A DNA stretch of 64,000 bases from a virus. The notes beneath the pieces were generated by a model. It worked only from the letters and a program-made list of their open reading frames with translations, made no database searches and had not been told where the DNA came from. Location of the stretch: positions 1-64,000 of the IMG/VR virus record IMGVR_UViG_3300018414_000007. One strand, 5' to 3'. Shown piece after piece: positions 57,100 through 64,000 of this stretch (position 1 is its first letter; the number at the start of each line of letters is the position of its first letter). A program made the position numbers and the translations under genes.

Positions 57100-57721
57100 T
57101 GTTAACAAGGAGTCAATTGAAGAAAAGACAGTTAAGGACAAAGAGTATCAGTTACTTAAGAGGACTGAAATCCCCTTTAGTGAATATGTCCAAGTCTCAA
57201 AGAAAAGAAGACCAGTACCATATATAAAAGGAAGATGTAGACTTCCTAAAAGATATCAGGATAAAACTTTGTATGATTTTAATGCAAAAGGTTATCTTGC
57301 AGTTATAGCTACAGGAGAAGTATTAGTATCTAATACAAAGACTGTAGGAACTCCTAGAATAAAGAAAGTAAATGGTCAAAACATATATAATGGTAATGTT
57401 AGTAGACAAGCAAGAGCGAGTCTAGTAAAAGGATTACATGAACAATTTGGTAGATATATCAAAGATATAGAACCAATTCAAGATATTAAGCATTTTCCTT
57501 TAGGATTACATCTACATTTTAAAGTGCATGATAAAGGAAATCTTAATTTAGATAATGATAATAGGTGGATTTGGAGAAAGGCTATTCAAGATACAATGGT
57601 ACAAGAAGGTATAATTCCAGAAGATAATCCATATGTTATTTGGGAAAACTTAGAAAGAACAATACTAATATCTCCAGAAAAGGAGCCATCATTAGTAATA
57701 GAAATTTGGGGATATGCGTAA
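57086..57721 (+). CDS. RusA-like Holliday-junction resolvase
   Basis: 211 residues. The C-terminal half has NLNLDNDNRWIWRKAIQDTM followed by VQEGIIPEDNP, the D-x-D-N-x-x-K/R-x-x-x-D ... D pattern of RusA resolvases. The N-terminal part is basic (SKKRRPVPYIKGRCRLP). It cuts four-way DNA joints from recombination or replication. Overlaps primase by 14 bases and the exonuclease by 8. Confidence 0.7.
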   Translation: MIVSNVNKESIEEKTVKDKEYQLLKRTEIPFSEYVQVSKKRRPVPYIKGRCRLPKRYQDKTLYDFNAKGYLAVIATGEVLVSNTKTVGTPRIKKVNGQNIYNGNVSRQARASLVKGLHEQFGRYIKDIEPIQDIKHFPLGLHLHFKVHDKGNLNLDNDNRWIWRKAIQDTMVQEGIIPEDNPYVIWENLERTILISPEKEPSLVIEIWGYA

Positions 57722-58529
57722 TTTAGCAATATTAGATGCAGATTTTTTATTATTTAGTTGTACTGCTGGAAATAAAGTATTAGATTCTGAAGGTGATCCT
57801 ATAAGAGAAGATAATAAATTTGTATATACAGATAAAACCTTAGAAGAGGTTTTTAAGGCTGCTGACGTCACTATTAGTAATTTACTAGATAAGTGTTCAG
57901 CTGATTATTATTGTGGCTTCCTAGGGGCTTGTAAGAGCTTTAGAAAGGAAATCTATCCAGATTATAAAGCCAATAGAAAAGATTTTGAAAGACCAAGATT
58001 TTATAGAGAGTTAATAAACTATTTATATGATACTTGGAAATTTATAGGTACTACTGATGGTCTTGAAGCAGATGATGCTGTTAATATAGTTAAGAATAAT
58101 TTTAAAAATGACTATAACTGTATAATTGTATCATCTGATAAAGACTTGATTAAGTGCATTGAAGGAACTTATTTAAATCCAAGAGATTTAAGTATAGTTG
58201 AAACAGATAATACAGAAGCCAGAAGAAGTTTCTGGAAGAGTATGATAACAGGAGATCCTATTGATAATATCAAGGGTTTACCTGGAAAAGGTATTGTTTA
58301 TGCAAATAGTGTAATAGATTTTTGTGAAGAAAAGAAGGAGAATTATGCTATTGAAGTGCTAGATAGATACATTAGACAGTTTGGTGAGGAGGATGGAATA
58401 GAAGAATTTAGAAAAAACTATAAATGTTTGAAAATATTAGATAATTTTCGTAACTTTGTTTTGCCGACATTGCGAAGTTGGGAATTATCTTTTACTAAAT
58501 CTTCTAAATTAGATTTGGAAGGAGTTTAA
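57714..58529 (+). CDS. 5'-3' exonuclease / flap endonuclease
   Basis: 271 residues. ILDADFLLFSCTAGNK, YPDYKANRKDFERP, TDGLEADDAVNIV, CIIVSSDKDLIKCIEG and GDPIDNIKGLPGKGIV: the acid clusters and helix-hairpin-helix of T4 RNase H/T5 D15-type enzymes. Removes RNA primers and flaps. It sits next to RusA-like and primase genes. Confidence 0.85.
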   Translation: MRNLAILDADFLLFSCTAGNKVLDSEGDPIREDNKFVYTDKTLEEVFKAADVTISNLLDKCSADYYCGFLGACKSFRKEIYPDYKANRKDFERPRFYRELINYLYDTWKFIGTTDGLEADDAVNIVKNNFKNDYNCIIVSSDKDLIKCIEGTYLNPRDLSIVETDNTEARRSFWKSMITGDPIDNIKGLPGKGIVYANSVIDFCEEKKENYAIEVLDRYIRQFGEEDGIEEFRKNYKCLKILDNFRNFVLPTLRSWELSFTKSSKLDLEGV

Positions 58530-59134
58530 TGAATAAAAACGAGGAGGCAGAAACATTTAATTTAAGGGACCAAATCAGTCCTAAAGAAGCATATGTTCCT
58601 AAAAAGAATAAATCATGTTTCTTTGTATTACCATTATTAGGATATCCTAGTTATTGGTATTATGGATTAATAAACTGTTACTTAAGAGATAATATAAATA
58701 AACCTGAACTTGGTTATAAGATTTTCTTAAATCTATCAAATTATGATAAAAAGGTATTAAATATACATGAGTTTAATCAATTCTATCAATTAGAAGATAA
58801 GACTTATATGTATGTATTTGATATACCTAAGAGATTTGAAGATGATTATTATAAATTTTGTGAAGGTAAATATTCTAAAATTTCACCTGAAGCTAAAACA
58901 TTAATTTGTAAGCTGAGTGGGATTAAACCAGTTACAGAAAGTGTTGTACACAAAGTATTGTACAAAACTTCAGATATGAAACAAAGAATAGAAGAATTAA
59001 TAGGTGAGATATTACCAATGGAAGCTGAAGTATATTCAGTACCCAATTTAGATAAAGAAACATATTCTATTTTTAAAATTAGAAATAGTAATATAGTTAA
59101 AGCAGTGGAGGATGAGGTAAGTGAAAGAGGATAA
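58529..59134 (+). CDS. unknown protein
   Basis: 201 residues: MNKNEEAETFNLRDQISPKE, then VLPLLGYPSYWYYGLINCYL, LNLSNYDKKVLNIHEFNQF and a helical end. The N-terminal half resembles small beta proteins of replication clusters; no family recognised. Its C-terminus overlaps the NMAD1-like gene by 14 bases. Confidence 0.5.
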   Translation: MNKNEEAETFNLRDQISPKEAYVPKKNKSCFFVLPLLGYPSYWYYGLINCYLRDNINKPELGYKIFLNLSNYDKKVLNIHEFNQFYQLEDKTYMYVFDIPKRFEDDYYKFCEGKYSKISPEAKTLICKLSGIKPVTESVVHKVLYKTSDMKQRIEELIGEILPMEAEVYSVPNLDKETYSIFKIRNSNIVKAVEDEVSERG

Positions 59135-59453
59135 ATTCTTTAAATTTGTTGATTGGAGAGTAAAACAAATAGTTACTGTTCTAGCAAGTAAAGGAAAAGA
59201 ATATAGTACAGAAGATAATAAACTGCATAATTTTGATAAAGCTTCAATTAAATCTGGAAAGATTAGAGAAGAAGTAATTAAAGATTTTATGTTAAAACAT
59301 GAAATTAGTGTAGATGATATTATTGATAATATTAAGGAAGGTAAACTTCCAAGTAAAAGTTTAGTAGCTGAAAAAGTAGGAGATATAATTAACTATTATA
59401 TTCTACTAGAAGCTTCAATATATGATAGAATAGATAAGGAGGTGAATGGATAA
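59121..59453 (+). CDS. NMAD1/DUF1599-like protein
   Basis: 110 residues. VLASKGKEYSTEDNKLHNFD (K-G-x-x-Y ... L-H-N-F) with FMLKHEISVDDIIDN, and AEKVGDIINYYILLEASIYD (K-x-x-D-x-x-N-Y): the conserved spacing of DUF1599, a domain named for links to nucleotide or base modification. It would bind a nucleotide with the charged residues. By itself no activity is proven; neighbours are phosphoesterases and a dUTPase nearby. Confidence 0.65.
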   Translation: MKEDKFFKFVDWRVKQIVTVLASKGKEYSTEDNKLHNFDKASIKSGKIREEVIKDFMLKHEISVDDIIDNIKEGKLPSKSLVAEKVGDIINYYILLEASIYDRIDKEVNG

Positions 59454-60330
59454 GGAAAGAGTAAGAAAGTTTTTATTAGCTAATAGAGGATATTTAAAGA
59501 AAGGAGCTAATACTGTATCTATAAGAGTCTTTGGAGTAAATACTTCAGATAAAGTAGATTTAGTTAAATTAGTACAACAAGAAATTAGGAGAGGAACTAA
59601 AGTTAAAGTAGAAAAAGCCATAGAATTAGAGGAAAAACCTCAAAAAGCTTCTTTTAATATTAACAGTTATAAGAATCTTGATATTCTAGTTGTAGGAGAT
59701 TTACATGCACCTTTTGCTCTACCTGATTATATTGAATGGTGCTATCAACTTAGTAAAGAGTATAAAACAAATAAAACTATCTTTATAGGTGATGTAATAG
59801 ATTCACATAGTTGGAGCTATCATGAACATGATGTAGATGGTTTAAGTGTAGGACATGAATTAGATGCTGGTATTAGACAACTAAGAGTAGCATATAAAAT
59901 GTTTCCTGAAGTTGATATAACTCTTGGAAATCATGATTTACTTATTGCTAGGAAAGCTAAAACAGCTGGATTATCAAGAAGGTTTATTAGAGATTTAGGA
60001 GAAGTATTAGAAGCACCTAAAACATGGAATTTTGTACATGAAGTTAAATATCATGATGTTAATTATATTCATGGTACAACTGGTAATGCTTTTACAAGAG
60101 CTAAGGATAGTAGAACAAGTACAGTGCAAGGTCATTTACATAGCCAAGCATTTGTACAATATAGTGTTTCTGAAAAAGATGCAATTTTTGGATTGCAAAT
60201 AGGATGTGGTGTAGATCATCATAAATATGCATTTGAATATGCTAAACCTATGACTAAGAAACCAATAATTAGTGCAGGAGTTGTTCTTGAAAATGGAACA
60301 CTTCCTATTTTAAGATTAATGAAATTATAA
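59446..60330 (+). CDS. calcineurin-like metallophosphoesterase
   Basis: 294 residues. N-terminal about 75 residues helical and basic (KKGANTVSIRVFG). Catalytic core: DILVVGDLHAPFAL (D-x-H), KTIFIGDVIDSHSW (GDxxD), VDITLGNHDLLIA (GNHD), VQGHLHSQAF (GHxH). It binds two metals and cleaves phosphate esters; the substrate (nucleotide, DNA end or other) is not known. Overlaps the NMAD1-like gene. Confidence 0.85.
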   Translation: MDKERVRKFLLANRGYLKKGANTVSIRVFGVNTSDKVDLVKLVQQEIRRGTKVKVEKAIELEEKPQKASFNINSYKNLDILVVGDLHAPFALPDYIEWCYQLSKEYKTNKTIFIGDVIDSHSWSYHEHDVDGLSVGHELDAGIRQLRVAYKMFPEVDITLGNHDLLIARKAKTAGLSRRFIRDLGEVLEAPKTWNFVHEVKYHDVNYIHGTTGNAFTRAKDSRTSTVQGHLHSQAFVQYSVSEKDAIFGLQIGCGVDHHKYAFEYAKPMTKKPIISAGVVLENGTLPILRLMKL

Positions 60331-60332
60331 AT

Positions 60333-60518
60333 TTGAAAAAGAGTACAACAGGATATAAAGGGGTTTCCCAACAAACAGGAAAAAAGAAGAGATATGAGGC
60401 GTATTTTACAACTCATAATAATGATAAGACTAAGACAATCAAATATTATATTGGATTGTTTGATACACCACAATTAGCTCATATAGCTAGAATAAATTAT
60501 ATAGATAGTCTTAAATAA
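60333..60518 (+). CDS. AP2-domain-like DNA-binding protein
   Basis: 61 residues, TTG start. TTGYKGVSQQTGKKKRYEAY followed by YYIGLFDTPQLAHIARINYI: the GYKGV ... R-x-x-A ... Y-I-G-x-F-x-x-x-x-x-A-H pattern of AP2 domains, found in phage homing endonucleases and alone. It binds DNA as a beta sheet. The terminator follows, so it ends this unit. A remnant of a homing gene is possible. Confidence 0.6.
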   Translation: MKKSTTGYKGVSQQTGKKKRYEAYFTTHNNDKTKTIKYYIGLFDTPQLAHIARINYIDSLK

Positions 60519-60531
60519 ATATAAACATACA

Positions 60532-60555
60532 GGGAGGTCAAAAGCCTCCCTTTTT
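60532..60555 (+). terminator. rho-independent terminator
   Basis: GGGAGG (60532-60537) pairs with CCTCCC (60545-60550); TTTTT follows. It ends the replication unit after the AP2-like gene. Confidence 0.85.
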
Positions 60556-60566
60556 AATTTAATAAG

Positions 60567-60779
60567 ATGTTAGAAATTGAATCATTATCTTCTATAGCAG
60601 AAACAAAAGTAGAAAACATTGAGAAGGAGTTATCTTCAAGACAAAAAACAATTTTAAAAAATAGAATTGAAAAGAACTCTAAAATTACTTTAAAAAGAGC
60701 AGTTAAACAACTAGGTAAAAGAAGAGTTAATAAAATTATAAAAGCAGTTAGAACTGTTATAAATAATAAAAATATATGA
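60567..60779 (+). CDS. small basic protein
   Basis: 70 residues: MLEIESLSSIAETKVENIEK, then a long basic helix (ELSSRQKTILKNRIEKNSKI, LKRAVKQLGKRRVNKIIKAV). Lysine- and arginine-rich; may bind DNA. First gene after the terminator. Confidence 0.5.
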   Translation: MLEIESLSSIAETKVENIEKELSSRQKTILKNRIEKNSKITLKRAVKQLGKRRVNKIIKAVRTVINNKNI

Positions 60780-61573
60780 TAGACACAGCAGAACTAGATG
60801 AACTAGTTATGAACAAAATATTAGGTAAGCCTAATAAAGTAATTATTCCTAAAGATGTAAAGGTTATAGATTCTTTTAGAAGAAAGGGATTAAATGAAGG
60901 AAGAGATCATGGCTTAGGTTATTCTATATTACATAAAGAGTCAGATACTGAATTTAAAGCGTTAATGGCATTTACAGCCTGTAAAGATTACTTAAATGAT
61001 TTTGTATATGTAGAAACAACTGGTAAATCTCTTAGTAGTATTTATGGATTTAAACATAATTATACTGGATTATTAAAAGGTAAAGAACATTTCTATCTTG
61101 GTTTAAGACCTTTAAACTATTTACACGGTTCTAAGTATTCTGGTTTTGAAGCAGTTAGTAATTCATTAAAAGATAATAATTCTAATATTATTAAGTATTT
61201 AAATAATCTTGAAGATAAATTTAAAGTTAATGGAAGAACAACATTTGAAACTTATACAGATGACATATTAATTCTGAAAGTTCCAATGTTTTGGATAAAA
61301 TTTCCTTTTATGTTTAGTTTATATGGATTATTAGTAAGATGCTTTTTAAATATAACTAAAGAAGAATTAGAAAAAGATCCAATTACAACTATTAATGACA
61401 AGAAGTCAACTGTAATAGTTGGAGATAACTCTTTATTAAGTTCTTTAAAAAACTATTTAGACTCTTTAAATCCTGATAAATTATTAGATTATCAATATCC
61501 AACAGATCCAAATAGTAGTTATATACATAATTTTGGGATTATTGGAAGATTAAATACAATAAAGAAAAAATGA
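60776..61573 (+). CDS. unknown protein
   Basis: 265 residues: MIDTAELDELVMNKILGKPN, with RRKGLNEGRDHGLGYSILHK, LKGKEHFYLGLRPLNYLHGS and WIKFPFMFSLYGLLVRCFLN. Mixed alpha/beta, no catalytic motif recognised; one possible hydrophobic stretch. It overlaps a 36-residue membrane peptide gene by four bases. Confidence 0.5.
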   Translation: MIDTAELDELVMNKILGKPNKVIIPKDVKVIDSFRRKGLNEGRDHGLGYSILHKESDTEFKALMAFTACKDYLNDFVYVETTGKSLSSIYGFKHNYTGLLKGKEHFYLGLRPLNYLHGSKYSGFEAVSNSLKDNNSNIIKYLNNLEDKFKVNGRTTFETYTDDILILKVPMFWIKFPFMFSLYGLLVRCFLNITKEELEKDPITTINDKKSTVIVGDNSLLSSLKNYLDSLNPDKLLDYQYPTDPNSSYIHNFGIIGRLNTIKKK

Positions 61574-61680
61574 AATACATATTAAGAAAAATGTACTGGG
61601 CTTTTACAGAAGGATTAGCTGCAGGAATAGGATTTATTATTGGTCTTTGGATTACAATGAAAATATTTACACTTATTTAA
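61570..61680 (+). CDS. 36-aa membrane peptide
   Basis: ATG 61570, TAA 61678-61680: MKYILRKMYWAFTEGLAAGI then GFIIGLWITMKIFTLI. One membrane helix with GxxxG. Unknown role. Confidence 0.55.
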   Translation: MKYILRKMYWAFTEGLAAGIGFIIGLWITMKIFTLI

Positions 61681-61863
61681 ATGTCAGAAAAGATTAAAAC
61701 ATTGATAGATTTCCAAGCAGCATCATTTGATAGAACAGCTTACATAGAAATAATAGGAGATGAAGTAGTTTATGATGTATCAGATGGAGAATATGGTCCT
61801 TGTTATTTTTCATTGAAAGAATTAGAAGAAAAAATTAAAGAACATAAGGAGAAATTAAAGTAA
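61681..61863 (+). CDS. small acidic protein
   Basis: 60 residues: MSEKIKTLIDFQAASFDRTA, then VYDVSDGEYGPCYFSLKELE. No gap after the previous stop, and overlaps the next start by one base. No known family. Confidence 0.5.
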   Translation: MSEKIKTLIDFQAASFDRTAYIEIIGDEVVYDVSDGEYGPCYFSLKELEEKIKEHKEKLK

Positions 61864-62390
61864 TGAGTACATTTTTTATAGGATGTCTCCATTTTGGTCA
61901 TGAATGGATGGCTAAGCATAGAGGTTTTACATCCTCTAAAGAACATGACGAAAATATTATTAATAATTGGAACAAAACTATTAGTAAAAATGATATAACT
62001 TTTATACTTGGAGATATTACCATGGAAACTACTGAGTTTTATCCATATTTAGATGAACTTAAAGGTAGAAAAATAGTAGTTCTTGGAAATCATGACAATT
62101 GGAAACACACTAGAGAATTATTGAAGTATGTAGAAAGCGTAGCAGGAATGATAGATTATAAGGGTTATGTATTAACTCATTGCCCTATTCATCCAGTAGA
62201 AATAAGTTTTTGTAGAGGTAATATTCATGCTCATATACATGAAAATAAACTTTTAGAAGTAGAGTATTTATCTCGTTATGGAGATCCTGGATCAATAATT
62301 GAGCCTACATTATTTAAATATATTAATGTAGATGCTCAGCAAATAGGTTATACACCATTAGCATTAGAGGAGATAAGAAAAAATGAATAA
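61863..62390 (+). CDS. metallophosphoesterase
   Basis: 175 residues: FFIGCLHFGHEWMAKHR (a C-x-H variant of D-x-H, with the first Asp replaced by Cys), FILGDITMET, IVVLGNHDNWKHT, and HCPIHPVE with HIHEN (a downstream HxH). Short calcineurin-fold enzyme, about phage YfcE size. Because the first metal ligand is Cys, activity is uncertain. Overlaps the next gene by 8 bases. Confidence 0.75.
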   Translation: MSTFFIGCLHFGHEWMAKHRGFTSSKEHDENIINNWNKTISKNDITFILGDITMETTEFYPYLDELKGRKIVVLGNHDNWKHTRELLKYVESVAGMIDYKGYVLTHCPIHPVEISFCRGNIHAHIHENKLLEVEYLSRYGDPGSIIEPTLFKYINVDAQQIGYTPLALEEIRKNE

Positions 62391-63147
62391 AATATGGATA
62401 ATAGGTGATATTCACGGAGCATATAAAGCTTTATTGCAATGCATTGAAAGAAGTAAATTTGATAAAGAAAAAGATACTCTAATTCAATTGGGTGATATTG
62501 CTGATGGATGGGATCAAGTTTATGAATGTATTGAAGAACTTTTAACTATTAAAAACTTAATTTCTATTAAAGGTAATCATGACCAATGGTTTTTAGAATG
62601 GATAAATGAAAGTAGACATCCTACTCTTTGGACACAAGGAGGTTATGGTACTCTTGTTTCTTATTGTAAACACTTAGATAAAGAGTATCATCAAGGAATG
62701 TATTCATGTATTACTAGCCTTCTTCCAGAAGATCTTCCTATTACCCATATTAATTTTTTTAAGAATCAACTACATTATTATGTAGATAAGAAAAATAATT
62801 GTTTTGTACATGGAGGATTTGATAGAAATTATCTTATAGAAGATATAGATTATTTAGATCCTTCTAGTTTATGGTGGGATAGAGATTTATGGAATAAAGC
62901 ATTATCTCATCATAATTTTGATCAACCTAAACTTGTTACTAAAAATAATTTTAAAGAAATTTTTATAGGACATACTACTACAAGCACTTGGGATAAATCA
63001 TTTAAACCAATGAGTGCTGCAAATGTTTGGAATTTAGATCAAGGAGCAGGATGGGAAGGTAAATTAACTATTATGAATTTAGAAACAAAAGAATATTTTC
63101 AAAGTGATATAGTAAAAAAATTATATCCTAATCAAAAGGGAAGGTAA
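62383..63147 (+). CDS. PP1/PP2A-like serine/threonine phosphatase
   Basis: 254 residues: IWIIGDIHGAYKALLQ (GDIHG), IQLGDIADGWDQ (GDxxD), ISIKGNHDQWFLEW (GNHD), CFVHGGFDRN (HGG) and FIGHTTTSTWD (GHT). These are the complete motifs of bacteriophage-lambda-type protein phosphatases. May remove phosphates from host or phage proteins. C-terminus basic. Confidence 0.85.
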   Translation: MNKIWIIGDIHGAYKALLQCIERSKFDKEKDTLIQLGDIADGWDQVYECIEELLTIKNLISIKGNHDQWFLEWINESRHPTLWTQGGYGTLVSYCKHLDKEYHQGMYSCITSLLPEDLPITHINFFKNQLHYYVDKKNNCFVHGGFDRNYLIEDIDYLDPSSLWWDRDLWNKALSHHNFDQPKLVTKNNFKEIFIGHTTTSTWDKSFKPMSAANVWNLDQGAGWEGKLTIMNLETKEYFQSDIVKKLYPNQKGR

Positions 63148-63149
63148 AA

Positions 63150-63326
63150 TTGAAAAAATTATATAATTACGTATTTCATTACAATCCACTTAGTAAGAAA
63201 TGGGCTGCTATCCCAAGAGATAAGTATGATGAGTATTGGAATGATTACACTAGTAGAGTCAAAAATGGAGTATTATATGCAGATAATTGCCAAACCCTAA
63301 TTGATTTTATTATCAATAAAAAATGA
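63150..63326 (+). CDS. 58-aa protein, TTG start
   Basis: TTG 63150 to TGA ending 63326, overlapping the next ATG (ATGA). MKKLYNYVFHYNPLSKKWAA then IPRDKYDEYWNDYTSRVKNG. This is a small, common phage protein type of unknown role with Y/W residues. Supported by the overlap and spacing. Confidence 0.55.
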   Translation: MKKLYNYVFHYNPLSKKWAAIPRDKYDEYWNDYTSRVKNGVLYADNCQTLIDFIINKK

Positions 63327-63622
63327 GAGTAGAAGTAAGGAATCAAGGATTTGCAGTTCCATATCTTGAAAATGTACCCAAATGGATTCCTCAAGGAGAC
63401 TCTGTTGTATTAAGTAAAGAGTGGTTTAAATACCATAAAGATACAAAAAGTCTTTTAGCTCTAAAGAAAGATCAGACAGGATTACCTCCTGGAATTCATG
63501 AAGCTAGATTAGTATTTCAAAAATATGATGTTAATCTAAGACAATGGGTAGAAATAGAAAGTCCTAGAGAAGTTAATGATCAAAGGGATTTTTGGAGACT
63601 AATCTTTATAGAAAAAGAATGA
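63323..63622 (+). CDS. unknown protein
   Basis: 99 residues, MRVEVRNQGFAVPYLENVPK, then WIPQGDSVVLSKEWFKYHKD and EARLVFQKYDVNLRQWVEI. Beta-rich. Stop overlaps the next start by four bases. Role unknown. Confidence 0.5.
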   Translation: MRVEVRNQGFAVPYLENVPKWIPQGDSVVLSKEWFKYHKDTKSLLALKKDQTGLPPGIHEARLVFQKYDVNLRQWVEIESPREVNDQRDFWRLIFIEKE

Positions 63623-63702
63623 TTCTATTTGTATTAATTTGGACTTGTATCCTTGAAATTTTATGGTTAAGTACTAGCTGGAGTAATAAATATTCCAGCT
63701 AG
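63619..63702 (+). CDS. 27-aa membrane peptide
   Basis: ATG 63619, TAG ending 63702: MILFVLIWTCILEILWLSTS then WSNKYSS. A membrane helix. Its end lies in a hairpin terminator, so it may be a by-product of the terminator. Confidence 0.35.
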   Translation: MILFVLIWTCILEILWLSTSWSNKYSS

Positions 63703-63709
63703 TTTAAAA
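63674..63709 (+). terminator. hairpin terminator
   Basis: CTAGCTGGA (63674-63682) pairs with TCCAGCTAG (63694-63702), 9 bp; T/A run after it. It ends the phosphatase unit. Confidence 0.7.
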
Positions 63710-63716
63710 ATTAAAT

Positions 63717-64000
63717 ATGGGTTATAGATTAGCTAATATAGACAAAGTATTGCTTATAAATTTTGTAAAACATATTGATGGTAACTTAGTTTATAATACA
63801 ATTAATAACATAACTACTGTTAAACTAAAATTTAATAAAAAGTCTTTTGAATTAAATTGTAAGTTTTATAATTTAGATAAGATACAAAGTATAAATATGT
63901 GTGATGCATTTAATTATACAACAGGCTTATTTGGACATAAGAATTATCAATTCAATAGGGACACTTTAAATAGTATTATAAAAACTTATAATGATGCAAT
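63717..64000 (+). CDS. unknown protein, partial
   Basis: ATG 63717, open to the window edge: MGYRLANIDKVLLINFVKHI, KFNKKSFELNCKFYNLDKIQ, then NMCDAFNYTTGLFGHKNYQF. Strand-rich start; function not recognised. It follows the terminator, so begins a new transcription unit, but no consensus promoter is seen. Confidence 0.5.
   Translation, partial: MGYRLANIDKVLLINFVKHIDGNLVYNTINNITTVKLKFNKKSFELNCKFYNLDKIQSINMCDAFNYTTGLFGHKNYQFNRDTLNSIIKTYNDA

Overview
The window is a continuous, gene-dense, AT-rich piece of a large tailed-phage genome; both ends cut through genes. Several features place it near the crAss-like phages (Crassvirales, podovirus-type) of Bacteroidetes hosts. These are the order portal - TerL - IHF/HU-like protein, a ring/connector protein that I recognise as crAss-like, a family A DNA polymerase, a CHC2/TOPRIM primase, and promoters of the Bacteroidetes type (TTTG, 19-20 bases, TAnnTTTG). 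This assignment rests on recognition of sequence patterns, not on a search. Stops are normal (TAA, TAG and TGA all end genes) and many genes start at GTG or TTG.

Left arm, 1 to about 26.0 kb, all on the minus strand: virion and lysis genes. From right to left they are: a ParB-like protein and small genes; a GH25 muramidase and a DRGH nuclease; a tRNA-Met (CAU); small regulators including a winged-helix candidate and an IHF-like protein; TerL; portal; an acidic scaffold-like protein; the major capsid protein; connector/ring proteins; capsid-surface proteins; a 1755-residue fibre; a beta-helix tailspike; holin; spanin-like protein; another ring protein; and a crAss-like conserved protein cut by the window edge. 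Hairpin terminators follow the capsid gene and two surface-protein genes, and internal promoters precede the portal and the spanin-like gene.

Centre, 25.4-34.7 kb: the transcription switch near 26.1 kb, then on the plus strand more than 20 tiny genes, many encoding single-pass membrane or zinc-ribbon proteins. Between them lie RNA-like elements closed by long paired stems. One of these has a perfect acceptor-like stem joined to a T-arm. A tRNA-Arg (UCU) also lies here.

Right arm, 34.7-64 kb, plus strand: DNA metabolism. It has a PolA-type polymerase whose frame has no ATG start, DnaB-like ATPase, RecT-like annealing protein, SSB-like proteins, primase, RusA-like resolvase, flap exonuclease, B12-dependent ribonucleotide reductase, dUTPase, an NMAD1-type protein and three phosphoesterases. 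Between polymerase and reductase sits the most striking block (39.7-48.5 kb): ATP-grasp ligase, class I glutamine amidotransferase, gamma-glutamylcyclotransferase-like enzyme, a phiEco32-type COOH-NH2 ligase, a class II amidotransferase interrupted at its start by an HNH endonuclease gene, a second amidoligase of another family, and a second class II amidotransferase. Together they look like a pathway that makes or edits amide/isopeptide bonds on a peptide, protein or cell-wall substrate that is not known.
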